Assembly: GCA_914767715.1 (NCBI GenBank)
Contig: OU612075.1
Coordinates: forward strand, 7,318,001 to 7,382,000
Origin: Membranipora membranacea
Taxonomy: Eukaryota > Bryozoa > Gymnolaemata > Cheilostomatida > Membraniporidae
Length of the DNA: 64,000 nt
Reading direction: 5' to 3'
The translations under genes were made by a program, and so were the position numbers. The stretch's first letter is position 1. The number at the start of each line of letters is the position of its first letter. This document shows, one piece after another, positions 39,001 to 45,888 of the stretch. The notes below the pieces were generated by a model. The model was not told the origin of the DNA, ran no database searches, and saw nothing but the letters and a program-made list of their open reading frames with translations.

Positions 39001-42000
39001 TATCAGTCATAGATTATCAGTATTATATCAGTCATAGATTATCAGTATTATATCAGTCATAGATTATCAGTATTATATTAGTCATATATTATCAGTATTA
39101 TGTCAGTCATAGATTATCAGTATTAAATCAGTCGTACATTATCAGTATTATATCAGTCATACATTATCAGCATTATATCAGTCATACATTATCAGTATTA
39201 TATCAGTCATAGATTATCAGTATTATATCAGTCGTACATTATCAGTATTATATCAGTCATACATTATCAGTATTATATCAGTCGTACATTATCAGTATTA
39301 TATCAGTTGTATATTATCAGTATTATATCAGTCGTACATTATCAGTATTATATCAGTCGTACATTATCAGTATTATATCAGTCATAGATTATCAGTATTA
39401 TATCAGTCATAGATTATCAGTATTATATCAGTCATAGATTATCAGTATTATATTAGTCATATATTATCAGTATTATGTCAGTCATAGATTATCAGTATTA
39501 AATCAGTCGTACATTATCAGTATTATATCAGTCATACATTATCAGCATTATATCAGTCATACATTATCAGTATTATATCAGTCATAGATTATCAGTATTA
39601 TATCAGTCGTACATTATCAGTATTATATCAGTCATACATTATCAGTATTATATCAGTCGTACATTATCAGTATTATATCAGTTGTATATTATCAGTATTA
39701 TATCAGTCGTACATTATCAGTATTATATCAGTCGTACATTATCAGTTTTATATCAGTTGTATATTATCAGTATTAAATCAGTCGTACATTACCAGTATTA
39801 TATCAGTCATACATTATCAGTATTATATCAGTCATAGATTATCAGTATTATATCAGTCATAGATTATCAGTATTATATCAGTCGTACATTATCAGTATTA
39901 TATCAGTCGTACATTATCAGCTTTATATCAGTCATACCTTATCAGTATTAAATCAGTCGTACATTACCAGTATTATATCAGTCGTACATTATCAGTATTA
40001 TATCAGTCGTACATTATCAGTATCATATCAGTCATAGATTATCAGTATTATATCAGTTATACATTATCAGTATTATATCAGTTGTACATTATCAGTATTA
40101 TATCAGTCGTACATTATCAGTATTATATCAGTTATACATTATCAGTATTATATCAGTCGTACATTATCAGTATATATGACTATATGAGTATATGAGTATA
40201 ATTTATGGCTAATGGCATCGTTACACAATCTGCTCCCCGATATTCCATCTTGCAATGCCCTGATGCTTGTGGCTCTGGCCACATCCACTAAACAACATTT
40301 GTTCTCCAATGGTGTCAGAAATTAAGTAATTAAATGGTTAAACATTTTGCATCATATATTAAAGGGCAACCAAGGTTTCAAACAACTTCTCATTGATGGC
40401 CATTGATTAATAGCAGATTGCACCTTCTGCATGGGGAAAAAGACAGAATATAATTCGGATGATTATTCAGCCAGAATTCTTGTGAAACATTTCTTCCATC
40501 AGGCACTCAAACTCAGCTAAAAGAGAATACCACATAGCAGTTTCCTGTTCCTGTTATTATTTAGCCTGTGCTCTATAATTATTACAGCAAAGTCTTGGAA
40601 CCTCCCCTAAACTGAAGTGTTACCCAGCTTAGAGTCAGCAACTACTTTGAGTTTTGCATTGCGTAATGCACAAAGCTGATGCTGCCCAGCACATTATTTC
40701 CTACCCATTATTGCATTGCTGCGAAACCTTGGTTGCCCTTTAAGATTAAGCCAATGATACAAGTAAGCATTTTTGAATCGACACGCTTGATTTTTATACT
40801 TTTTAGGAGTTATCTTACCCAACTAACCTGCTCGACTTGATGAGTTCCTGTTGGGAAGCTGAGGCTAAGGACAGGCCATCTGCTGATGAAATATTACACA
40901 TAGCCTCAGATCCTGACTTCATACGACTACAAGAGGCGGTACGCTCTGAGTCCTCTATAGAATATGTGACCGGAAGCTGCATACACACCAAAACAGTGTC
41001 ACTGGATATGAGCACATCCTTCATGGGTTAGTCTTTTACTGCATTATTAGTACGATGTGTATCTCTGATCGGAAGGAGTACCTAACATGTGACTGCTCCT
41101 AAAAAATGGGAAATTGACCTCGGAGGTCACACCAAATTCCTACTGATGGTACTCAAGCTAAGTGAATTATACATGGAGAAGTATATCACATGATCAGATC
41201 TATAAGCTGTGCCTTTGTTTGACAGATAACTAAGACAGACATACACTAAAACTTTTTCTCGTGTTCTCATATTATTAGTAATGTCCTGTTATTGTTCTAC
41301 CACCAAATGGCTCTTAGTATGCTAGTAGATTGTAGCTCCCCTCTTGCACAAAGGGTTCAAACCAGCAATATCAATGAAATGGCTCTAACAAACAGAGCCA
41401 CTCTAACTCCCATAAACCACTTGCAATAAACTGATATTCCTGTTTGATTTAGATGTAAGCTTTGATGCTCGAGGGCCGGCAGGATATGACATATACATGG
41501 TGGGCGGGGCTAAAGTAGACAGAGATTGGACAGGTCGAGTAGACAAACTATCCTATGGTAGTCACGGACAGTTTGTATCGGCACAGGTCAGTATCTAAAA
41601 TTACTAATTCATCATGAAAAGTTCTGTTTTATATTATTTTTTGGCTTGAACATATGTAATATAATAGTATAAATTATCAAAATATAATTGGTAACTTGAC
41701 AATCACCATGTTTCCATGTGAATTTTGAGGTCTGCCTAGATTGAGCTGAGTTGTCACCTCTTGGCTCGACCTCAAAATATGCATTGATTTCCATGGATAG
41801 AGCTGAGATAAAAACATCAAGAAAATCTGCCGCCCTCTGCCGCCACTGGGATTTAAATCTTGAACTTTTTTTTCACAATATGATGCACAATTATGCAAAG
41901 TTTCATGGGCAAGTATGAACCCTAAACAGGGTATCTCTCATCACTTATACTCATCGGTATATCCTTCTTGGTCACCCCCAACTTTTTTAATATCTTGTAG

Positions 42001-44848
42001 AGTTGTGATCTGGATGTGGGCACACCTCTCATACAGGCCTGCTGTACTGTGGGCGCTTCTCAGTGCTGGATAGGGGATGCAGAAGGCTTCATTCATGTCA
42101 TCAAGTATGTCTTGAGATTGTATTATCAAATTGCTTTATCTCATTAGTCTAACCTAGGAAGAAAATGGTTACTCCAAGTTTGATCCAGTTTGCCTGCATT
42201 CCAGTTGCTCCCCCTCAACTGATAAGCCACTCATCAGTGAAGGGGACCATTTCCAAATGAAGGCTAACTAAATCACACTTAGTCTACCCCATGTTCAAAT
42301 TGTGTTACATTCATAGCGTATACCATCTTTGCCAATGCAACAATTTTCTTATTCTCGGCATCGATCAAACCGATATTAGTATATCAATTGAAGGCTTTAC
42401 TGATCGAACAATGATAATTTGCGTCCTTCCAGCTCAAGGTTGTTTAACGCATTTGAAAGTGTGAGGGAAGGCGACTACTAGTGGTGCACCACTGCTTACC
42501 TCAGCCCCCCCCCCCCCCTGGGTGTGAGTAAAACTTTGGGTACATTGATAATTTCTATGAGAAATGTTCTGAAGAGAATTAAGCCCTATATCTATACGTG
42601 CCCTGATAATACAACCTACAAAATACGATTTGAAAAAAGGATGATTTGCTGCCTTAATCCTGTCAATATGTAGAAAGGGTAGCATATCCCGGCCTATAGC
42701 ATAACATGCCCTTTTTCCTTAACCTCTCATCCCTCATGCTGTTGTAGGACTGATGCTGACGGTAATATGTCTATACCAAGCCGCTTCTTAGCAGCACCAC
42801 CATACCTGGACACCTCCTCACCCACCACAGGACTGCCCCCAACCCCCACAAGCCCATCCTCACCGTCCGTCCCCTGTGGTAGGATACGTCAGCTGCTCTA
42901 TGTAGAAGACTCTGGCAGAGTTTACTGTTTACTAAGTAAAGGTACGCTGATAGAGTATGACTGCATATCACAATATAAGCTTAGTTCTCGCCGAATCAGC
43001 TTCAACAGAGACTGTAGCTGTATGATACTCGTCAACGATTGGTGAGTTTTTGTTTGATCCACATATACACTTATATATTGGCTTATCAAAGGAAGAGCCA
43101 AACCATGTGGACCCAACTCCAAAAACTTGTCACATATGGTCTGATAAAGTAATGCCAGGAGGAAATGTGTGCATTTTGTACTGGATTGAAATATTGAAAT
43201 TTACGGTCAGGTGACATTTACTCACCCTCTTAACTTTTTATATGATCCCATCTTAACTGTTGAAAATTGGTGCTAGCTAAATCAGGTTAGAAGGGGTTGG
43301 GTTTTTATGGAAGATTGGGTGTCAGTAACTTCTGGTTCACTTTATTCTAATATTATTTATTTCCCTACATGATCAATCAATATTATGGAAATGGCAAACT
43401 TCATAGTAAATTATAGTACATGCACAAGCCATAATTTGTACGCTATAAAAATTAGCTATTGAATCGTTTGTTCAGTTTATGGATAGGACAGCGGGATGCT
43501 TACATATCGATCATACCGATACACGACCTTCTGGCGGACTCACAGTCTGTCAGTGAGTGGATGTCCTCTGATAACTGTCACAACTCTACAGTCAATCACT
43601 TCAACCCAGTAGAGGAGTTAATAGATACTACGTTCTTAGTCACTGACAGACACCCTGACACGGCTAGACAGAGAGTATGGAGCTATGTGTATCCTGGTAA
43701 GTGATATATTAGCATTGAAGTTATAGTTGGGACTCCCCATATTTGGTATCATATTGAAGGTCTCAGTCTAATTAAGAGCACCATGGCAACCTTTTGAATA
43801 GCCTGTGGACATAGTTAAACCATAAGCTTTTCTAACTATTAACATGTGTATCTCTGATTGTTAGAGTCAATATAGGAAGAGTACCTATCATGTGCCCACC
43901 CCTAAATAAATGAACTTGAACTCGGGTCGTCACACCAAATTCCTCCTGATGGTACGGATGCTAAGTGAATTATTTTATGTTTTTGTAATACTTTTATTGG
44001 CGTCATAATCAAATTAATTGTATCTCCTTGGAGCAGAGATATATGTGCAACAGTATGACATGTGATCAGTCTGATGTAGCACATTGACATCAATCGTATG
44101 CATTCCATATTATAAGAGTGAATTTAGTCTAAGTACATAATGTGTTGTTGCCCCTTATTCTTTAATTCCATTTCGGGTCGCCACACCTAATGACTTCTGA
44201 GGATACTCAGGCTACGAGAATAAACTTACACTCTATCAATCAGAGATATATATGCACATGCGATAGTATAAATTGTTGTGTTAAATTAGAACATACTAGT
44301 AAACTCTTATCCATCAAAACATATGGAAAAGTCAAGTGGAGTGTCGCTGATAAATGTCCTTATACTGTATTTCATATTCAATTCAAATCATGAATTTTGT
44401 ACAAAATATTGAATAAGTTGATTTTGAGGTTTGTGTTTTTTTATTTCCAGGGTCTTCCATATTTGAGTGGGACGTTGAGTCTCAGTCAGTGTGTAAGCAG
44501 CTCGACCTGAACGAGACTTTAAAAATAGTCAACAACAACAGACAATCATACCAGCTAGCAGACCTTACATTCCACCAATCGTATCTAATCGCTGGAACGA
44601 CATGCGGCATCGTCGTGATACTAGACGCTAACACACTAGATATGATCATGCACATGTCACCGCATGCCTCGGCAAGGCATAGAACTTTGTACTCTGTCAT
44701 TCCACTAGCAGATAGCCAGAAATTTGTTACTATAGGAGTAGGGTATAGAAACTCTGAGGCTACGCAGCAGGGGTGTAGCAAGGAAAAGAAGAAGAAACCC
44801 CCGATTCATCTTTTGAGCTGGTATAGCAATCCTGCTCTGAGCATGTGA
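1..44848 (+). CDS. LRRK: LRRK-family (ROCO) multidomain protein kinase, 5'-truncated by window
   Basis: Large intron-rich gene for a cytoplasmic ROCO protein that combines a GTPase and a protein kinase in one chain. I traced 48 exons from 238 to 44848 with GT..AG borders and matching phases. Their summed length (7,439 nt less 2 nt of a split codon) gives exactly 2,479 codons including the TGA. Domain order is ankyrin, LRR, Roc, COR, linker, kinase, C-terminal WD40-like region, which is diagnostic of metazoan LRRK proteins. Human LRRK1 is about 2,015 aa and LRRK2 about 2,527 aa, so this partial chain is already long. I do not assign it to LRRK1, LRRK2 or another invertebrate subgroup: the architecture is LRRK1/2-like, but its switch II and DFG motifs differ from both as I remember them. 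Exon coordinates are in the domain entries below. Confidence 0.93.
238..11274 (+). CDS. LRRK: LRRK ankyrin-repeat region (exons 1-10)
   Basis: Exons: 238-275, 3246-3438, 6114-6252, 6864-7008, 7451-7585, 8396-8543, 9407-9572, 10022-10149, 10444-10676, 11144-11274. The translation shows ankyrin repeats: ADPNI..NNQTPLHQAALDG.. with LLLEYGADF; then VVKWLMDHGARAEYDTTSNQ followed by TPLYAACRSE; a CLHLACQSSIDMLKVLM repeat; WSPLYFATAAQKPDIVRYLL; and APLHHAAK joined across the intron to NCFVTVVELLITHGADVN. The join at 9572/10022 was chosen because it restores a complete repeat; an upstream AG would not. Exon 9 (233 nt) has helical, degenerate ankyrin-like sequence and exon 10 leads into the LRRs. Ankyrin repeats usually bind protein partners; none can be named here. 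Confidence 0.9.
415..460 (+). repeat. Partial end of the AGACTACCC inverted-repeat family
   Basis: Begins AGACTACACAAAGACCAC and continues ATAGTCAGGCTGTTAGTACC, clearly related to the ends of the elements at 3007-3204 and 27972-28258, but no second end is present. Probably a decayed solo end. Confidence 0.5.
3007..3204 (+). mobile_element. MITE, AGACTACCC family (copy 1, 5' end eroded)
   Basis: About 198 bp with long inverted arms of some 60 bp. The left arm reads ACTACCCAAAGACCAATGC and the right arm is its near reverse complement, ending GGGTAGTCT. TTAA follows at 3205-3208; the left TTAA is lost. No coding capacity. Confidence 0.75.
4682..4894 (+). mobile_element. MITE, CACACTG family (copy in LRRK intron 2)
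   Basis: 213 bp, starts CACACTGGCATCGAG and ends CATCAGTGTG. Inner arms include TATCTCTGATCG and CGATCAGAGATATACATG, an inverted pair shared by all copies. The flanking duplication is not clear in this copy. Confidence 0.8.
6491..6604 (+). repeat. 27-bp tandem repeat, 4.2 copies
   Basis: Four perfect copies of a 27-bp unit beginning AGCTAGGTATAGGAGCAACT start at 6491, 6518, 6545 and 6572, followed by a partial unit. In the LRRK intron before exon 4. Confidence 0.95.
9176..9406 (+). repeat. Triplicated acceptor region of LRRK exon 7
   Basis: TTATTCTGTAGGTTACCCTT occurs at the true exon boundary (9395 on) and again at about 9360; a decayed copy with TTATTCTGAAGGTTACCC and GAGTGGTTTTGCC is at about 9178. 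The exon start and its acceptor were copied locally. Confidence 0.75.
11732..17240 (+). CDS. LRRK: LRRK leucine-rich repeat region (exons 11-18)
   Basis: Exons: 11732-11900, 12306-12557, 14069-14179, 14585-14741, 15416-15563, 15905-16100, 16390-16563, 17098-17240. About a dozen LRRs of the LxxLxLxxNxLxxLP type are visible, for example LQQLNLQNNRISILPP, LTNLILSHNKLKCVPQGL, LHKLDLSHNLI, LVHLNLSHNKL, LENLNLSHNQLTEL, LNTLDLSYNKLADLP and LNQLYLANNRL. Ser/Arg-rich segments without repeat character (end of exon 12, exon 13 with a PPSKPSPQSS run, parts of exons 15-16) interrupt the array. The last exon gives LPPEMGLLSDLWNMDLSGCP, the closing LRR, and runs directly into Roc. The exon 16 donor is a weak GTGGGC but is forced by phase and by the clean AG at 16389. 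Confidence 0.92.
12558..14068 (+). other. LRRK intron 12 (1.5 kb)
   Basis: No exon with acceptable splice sites and phase, no repeat family of the window. Open stretches at 12575-12832 and 13097-13393 have no recognisable protein character. Confidence 0.6.
15040..15290 (+). repeat. Copy of the GATTTGGTACTGGC repeat in LRRK intron
   Basis: Shares GATTTGGTACTGGCATACC, CCTCTTCTATATAAAGAG and CATGGGTCCCAG with 48400-48715 (opposite strand). Interspersed repeat; no coding content. Confidence 0.5.
17735..20544 (+). CDS. LRRK: LRRK Roc GTPase domain (exons 19-23)
   Basis: Exons: 17735-17898, 18304-18410, 19186-19308, 19810-19931, 20408-20544. Ras-of-complex domain that binds and hydrolyses GTP. 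Visible motifs: P-loop GQANIGKTTLL (exon 19); TVGVDIGDL, a switch I-like segment (exon 20); switch II WDFGGQ ending exon 20 and continuing EEYYATHQYFLSKRSLYLVL (exon 21); VLIVGTHFDMF, the THxD base-specificity motif (exon 22); FIEVSAKTRHNIEEL, the SAK-type G5 motif (exon 23). All nucleotide-binding motifs are intact, so an active GTPase is expected. Switch II has Gln at the Ras Gln61 position, whereas LRRK2 has Arg there. A 9-bp satellite starts 24 bp after the switch II exon. Confidence 0.95.
18435..18660 (+). repeat. 9-bp satellite (GGCTCCGAA)n beside the Roc switch II exon
   Basis: About 25 units of 9 bp, mostly GGCTCCGAA with GGTTCCGAA and AGCTTCCGAA-type variants at both ends; the centre is homogeneous. 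It starts 24 bp after the donor of LRRK exon 20. Because the unit length is a multiple of three, several frames are open across it, but an in-frame TGA after the donor shows it is not part of the exon. Confidence 0.95.
20545..23016 (+). other. LRRK intron 23 (2.5 kb, Roc/COR junction)
   Basis: Contains a fragment of the GTTTGATCC foldback family near 21240 and short GCAACAATT direct repeats near 21600-21660. Open stretches such as 21256-21708 look non-coding. Confidence 0.6.
23017..30945 (+). CDS. LRRK: LRRK COR domain (exons 24-31)
   Basis: Exons: 23017-23149, 23455-23672, 24304-24497, 26900-27118, 28775-28939, 29408-29572, 30016-30124, 30776-30945. C-terminal-of-Roc domain, which dimerises ROCO proteins and couples Roc to the kinase. 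Recognisable COR features: IPAIYIQLEDVI, FLHDNGVLLHYQD, LYFLDPQWLCDML, the FELALVW / LLIPSLLP block, YIPSGFWPRLISRI, and a WQCWKTGLALSY segment. Exon 27 (219 nt) is a low-complexity insertion, basic then acidic and Ser/Pro-rich. Exon 31 ends with DWYPDL, VPCPSC and FERWHNYARR, the COR-to-kinase hinge seen in ROCO proteins. Exon 30 begins with GTAAGT directly after its acceptor AG. Confidence 0.9.
24153..24274 (+). repeat. Foldback (inverted repeat) upstream of LRRK exon 26
   Basis: The left arm begins GAATCAGG and ends GAGTTCTCAGTCTAAT; the right arm begins ATTAGACTGAGAACTC and ends CCTGATTC. The arms are about 40-48 bp with some mismatch and a short spacer. It ends 29 bp before the exon start. 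Confidence 0.75.
24498..26899 (+). other. LRRK intron 26 (2.4 kb, inside COR)
   Basis: Holds an AT microsatellite (about 24534-24570) and the 8-bp TSD element at 25730-26073. The open stretch 25038-25310 is Ser/Cys-rich but lacks a family match I can recognise. Confidence 0.6.
25730..26073 (+). mobile_element. 344-bp MITE with perfect 8-bp TSD (hAT-like)
   Basis: CACAATAG occurs immediately on both sides (25722-25729 and 26074-26081). The element starts GGGCTCCCTG and ends CGGGGAGCCC, so the terminal inverted repeat is about 10 bp with one mismatch. The AT-rich interior has no ORF. An 8-bp duplication with short repeats suggests hAT-type transposition; this is inferred, not proved. It lies in the intron between LRRK exons 26 and 27. 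Confidence 0.8.
27972..28258 (+). mobile_element. MITE, AGACTACCC family (copy 2, TTAA TSD)
   Basis: 287 bp flanked on both sides by TTAA (27968-27971 and 28259-28262). The ends are AGACTTCCTATAAACC and, reverse complemented, AGACTACCCAAAGGCC. The arms continue with GTTACTTGTGATAAAG on both sides. The TTAA duplication suggests a piggyBac-type or other TTAA-specific transposase. The interior has no ORF. Confidence 0.8.
28952..29045 (+). repeat. Foldback repeat, GTTTGATCCAGTTTG family
   Basis: GGTCAAGTTTGTTCTC at the left and GCAAACTTAATCCTGG at the right with inner AGAGTTGCCC and GCACAACTCC. Just downstream of LRRK exon 28. Confidence 0.5.
31196..31842 (+). mobile_element. MITE, AGGGCAACC family (copy 1, carries a nested insertion)
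   Basis: Terminal inverted repeats AGGGCAACCAAAGTTTC and GAAACTCTGGTTGCCCT, flanked by TTAA (31192-31195; 31843-31846). Total 647 bp. It is inverted relative to the copy at 40363-40739 and carries an extra 261-bp block plus a 9-bp duplication; removing these leaves 377 bp, the same length as the other copy. It lies in the intron between LRRK exons 31 and 32. Confidence 0.9.
31349..31609 (+). mobile_element. Nested 261-bp MITE with 9-bp TSD
   Basis: Flanked by AGACATTGC on both sides (31340-31348 and 31610-31618). The ends are imperfect inverted repeats (CAGTCTGC and, from the other end, CATTCTGC), with a shared subterminal TCTCTGCAGCA. The uninterrupted sister element at 40363-40739 has a single AGACTTTGC at the matching position, which is the empty site. 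Confidence 0.85.
32329..34647 (+). CDS. LRRK: LRRK acidic/low-complexity linker with micro-exons (exons 32-36)
   Basis: Exons: 32329-32451 (123 nt), 32879-32938 (60 nt), 33362-33388 (27 nt), 34095-34129 (35 nt), 34503-34647 (145 nt). They encode an Asp/Ser-rich stretch (ALEDSDGDSDSTVGELTPP), a short Gly-rich piece (GLLPMLGAVGVGDWPGL), a 9-residue piece and a polar piece. Then comes structured sequence (KPAVCCYAVEDLLVKIF ... LTKYAPDL) leading to the kinase. The first three exons start and end in phase 0, so each can be skipped without shifting frame. The small exons rest on splice sites and phase only and are less certain than the flanking domains. Confidence 0.68.
33935..34040 (+). repeat. 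Foldback repeat, GTTTGATCCAGTTTG family
   Basis: AAGTTTGATCCAGTTTGGC at the left and GCAAACTGAATCAAGCTT at the right pair with each other; related to 62003-62100. No clear flanking duplication. Confidence 0.6.
34331..34455 (+). mobile_element. MITE, CACACTG family (truncated)
   Basis: Contains ATGTGTATCTCTGATCAGTC and GGGTCGTCACACCAAATCCC from the family interior, but the right inverted end is missing. It abuts LRRK exon 36. Confidence 0.6.
35234..41026 (+). CDS. LRRK: LRRK protein kinase domain (exons 37-43)
   Basis: Exons: 35234-35341, 35766-35858, 36449-36706, 37306-37471, 37760-37854, 38118-38243, 40807-41026. Serine/threonine kinase of the TKL group. Motifs in order: glycine loop GIGAFGVVFKG; ATP lysine in AVAVKTM; helix C glutamate in DARQEINIL; hinge SIVMECAPLGSL; catalytic loop YRDLKGENVLVW (HRD becomes YRD, as in LRRK proteins); DFGVSS for metal binding; activation segment with NCGTPGYMAPEI; VDCYSFGSFIYELITLNRPF; and the closing CWEAEAKDRPSADEIL. 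All catalytic residues are present, so it should be active. DFG replaces the DYG that I recall for human LRRK proteins. A 25-bp satellite of about 1.9 kb fills the intron between exons 42 and 43. Confidence 0.96.
36030..36135 (+). repeat. Foldback repeat, GTTTGATCCAGTTTG family (diverged)
   Basis: GACAAGTTTGTTCCGGTTGG at the left and AGCAACTCGGAATACAGGC to the right match the family's arms. In the intron between LRRK exons 38 and 39. Confidence 0.5.
36245..36420 (+). repeat. SINE tail, same family as 56290-56453
   Basis: TTGGGTTCGAATCCCGCTGC followed by GCGGCCGTGCCCTTAAGG and TCGGACAGAG. The A-box half is missing. In the intron before LRRK exon 39. Confidence 0.7.
38264..40170 (+). repeat. 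25-bp minisatellite, about 76 copies, in a kinase-domain intron
   Basis: Unit ATTATCAGTATTATATCAG plus GTCRTAS-type variable bases (consensus end TCATAG or TCGTAC), period exactly 25 bp over about 1.9 kb. Longer segments also repeat: the block around 38960-39330 recurs with the same variant order around 39330-39700. It fills most of the intron between LRRK exons 42 and 43. Confidence 0.95.
40363..40739 (-). mobile_element. MITE, AGGGCAACC family (copy 2, uninterrupted)
   Basis: 377 bp, ends AGGGCAACCAAGGTTTC and GAAACCTTGGTTGCCCT, flanked by TTAA (40359-40362; 40740-40743). Reverse orientation compared with 31196-31842. It lies between the 25-bp satellite and LRRK exon 43. No ORF. Confidence 0.9.
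41049..41205 (+). mobile_element. MITE, CACACTG family (shortened)
   Basis: Starts GATGTGTATCTCTGATCGG and includes GGTCACACCAAATTCC and GTATATCACATGATCAG. Terminal CACACTG is not preserved. In the intron after LRRK exon 43. Confidence 0.6.
41453..44848 (+). CDS. LRRK: LRRK C-terminal WD40-like region (exons 44-48) and stop
   Basis: Exons: 41453-41586, 42001-42104, 42748-43041, 43476-43696, 44451-44848. The sequence is beta-rich with short blade-like segments: CCTVGASQCWIGDAEGFIHVI, RIRQLLYVEDSGRVYCLLSK, SCLW-type exon join (CLWIGQRDAYISIIPI), LIAGTTCGIVVILDANTL and FVTIGVGYRNSEA. This position after the kinase and these segments match the C-terminal WD40 region of LRRK proteins, though canonical GH..WD repeats are weak. 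A Pro/Ser/Thr-rich loop (about TSSPTTGLPPTPTSPSSPS) interrupts exon 46. The last exon has a KEKKKKPP run and ends LLSWYSNPALSM, then TGA at 44846-44848. Confidence 0.85.
42168..42285 (+). repeat. Foldback repeat, GTTTGATCCAGTTTG family
   Basis: AAGTTTGATCCAGTTTGCC, TGCATTCCAGTTGCTCCCCC and a weaker right arm. In the intron between LRRK exons 45 and 46. Confidence 0.55.
43842..44080 (+). mobile_element. MITE, CACACTG family (diverged)
   Basis: Has ATGTGTATCTCTGATTGTTA, CGGGTCGTCACACCAAATTC and, near the end, CAGAGATATATGTGCAACAG. A second related fragment follows at 44105-44270. Confidence 0.65.
44105..44270 (+). mobile_element. MITE, CACACTG family (fragment, tandem to previous)
   Basis: Contains TCGGGTCGCCACACCTAATG and CTATCAATCAGAGATATATA, the family's middle and right arm, without clear ends. 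Confidence 0.55.
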
Positions 44849-45721
44849 GCAAAAGCACAGCATTATTTATATAGACAAACACACAGGATTATTTACAGAC
44901 ACAGTAGCAAATACAATACCATATAGTATACTCAACAAATATTCATAATATTTCAACTTTTTTTATGTGATTGTATTTTTGTTTTCTTATAATCTATTGT
45001 TACTCCACTATAGCATACGCAAATTAGCTGAAACTTGTCTGAGTTCGATATATCCAAATCCATATCTAAGGTATGCGCAATGTCCAGTCAAGAAGTTGAA
45101 TGCCTTATCGCATACAATTTCATTGAGTAGGGTATATCTTGTATTTCACGGTGCTATTACAATCCATTAATGTTGTGTTTTATTATTATCTATGAAGTTT
45201 CCAAAGTGCATTTTAATCACTTTATTGCGCAGAACATATATATTTTCCTTTCTTACGTGATGTCTTGTAATATTTTGAATTTGATGATGTCTTTGATTTC
45301 AATGCAAATATTATAAACAATGTTGTGCAATTTCTTCACTCGTGTCTGTTTTCTTATAGTCAATATCTATTGGCATGTTTCATATCAAAAGTTCTGGGTT
45401 ACCATAAGATAACCTTTCGAAATCACTCTACTGCTGTTTGAAGGTTTTGCTTGGAACCAAGCTTCATTGACATCTGGCACTTGGCTTACTTGCTATACTT
45501 CGGGGCAAACAGCGCCTTATTGTACCATTATCAACCAACCGTAAACCAATTCGAGGACAATAATGATGATGTTGCTTGCTCTTGAGGAGAGAGGGCATAA
45601 CTCTATATATACACACCGCCACGTCTTTTATTTTAGGAGGTACAAAGTGGGATCTTCCTTTGTCAAACAATAACAAATAGAGCACAACTCTCAGACATCA
45701 TTTCGGGAATTTAGGCACCAG

Positions 45722-45727
45722 TTTATT
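45722..45727 (-). terminator. Candidate poly(A) signal for POX1
   Basis: TTTATT on the + strand, that is AATAAA on the - strand, 162 bp downstream of the POX1 stop codon. It lies 44 bp beyond the LRRK AATAAA in the opposite direction, so the two genes' 3' ends interlock. Confidence 0.5.
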
Positions 45728-45770
45728 GTACTTTGGGCAAACTTTGCCGAATAATATAAACTTCATATGA

Positions 45771-45776
45771 AATAAA
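45771..45776 (+). terminator. Candidate poly(A) signal for LRRK
   Basis: AATAAA on the + strand, the first one I see after the LRRK stop codon (about 920 bp downstream). Its use would make the LRRK 3' UTR run close to the stop codon of the convergent peroxidase gene. Confidence 0.4.
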
Positions 45777-45888
45777 CAAAAACTAAGCATACAAAAATAT
45801 ACATTAAGTTAAATTGCAATTTCGTTCAGCAAACTTTACTCAGAATGTCCTCTCATTCGTAGATCTTGCTGTGATAAACCAGGCAGCG

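Noticed and set aside
38264-40170. Possible CRISPR array from the regular repeats
   Set aside because: The units are contiguous 25-bp tandem repeats with no unique spacers, in an animal intron; it is a minisatellite.
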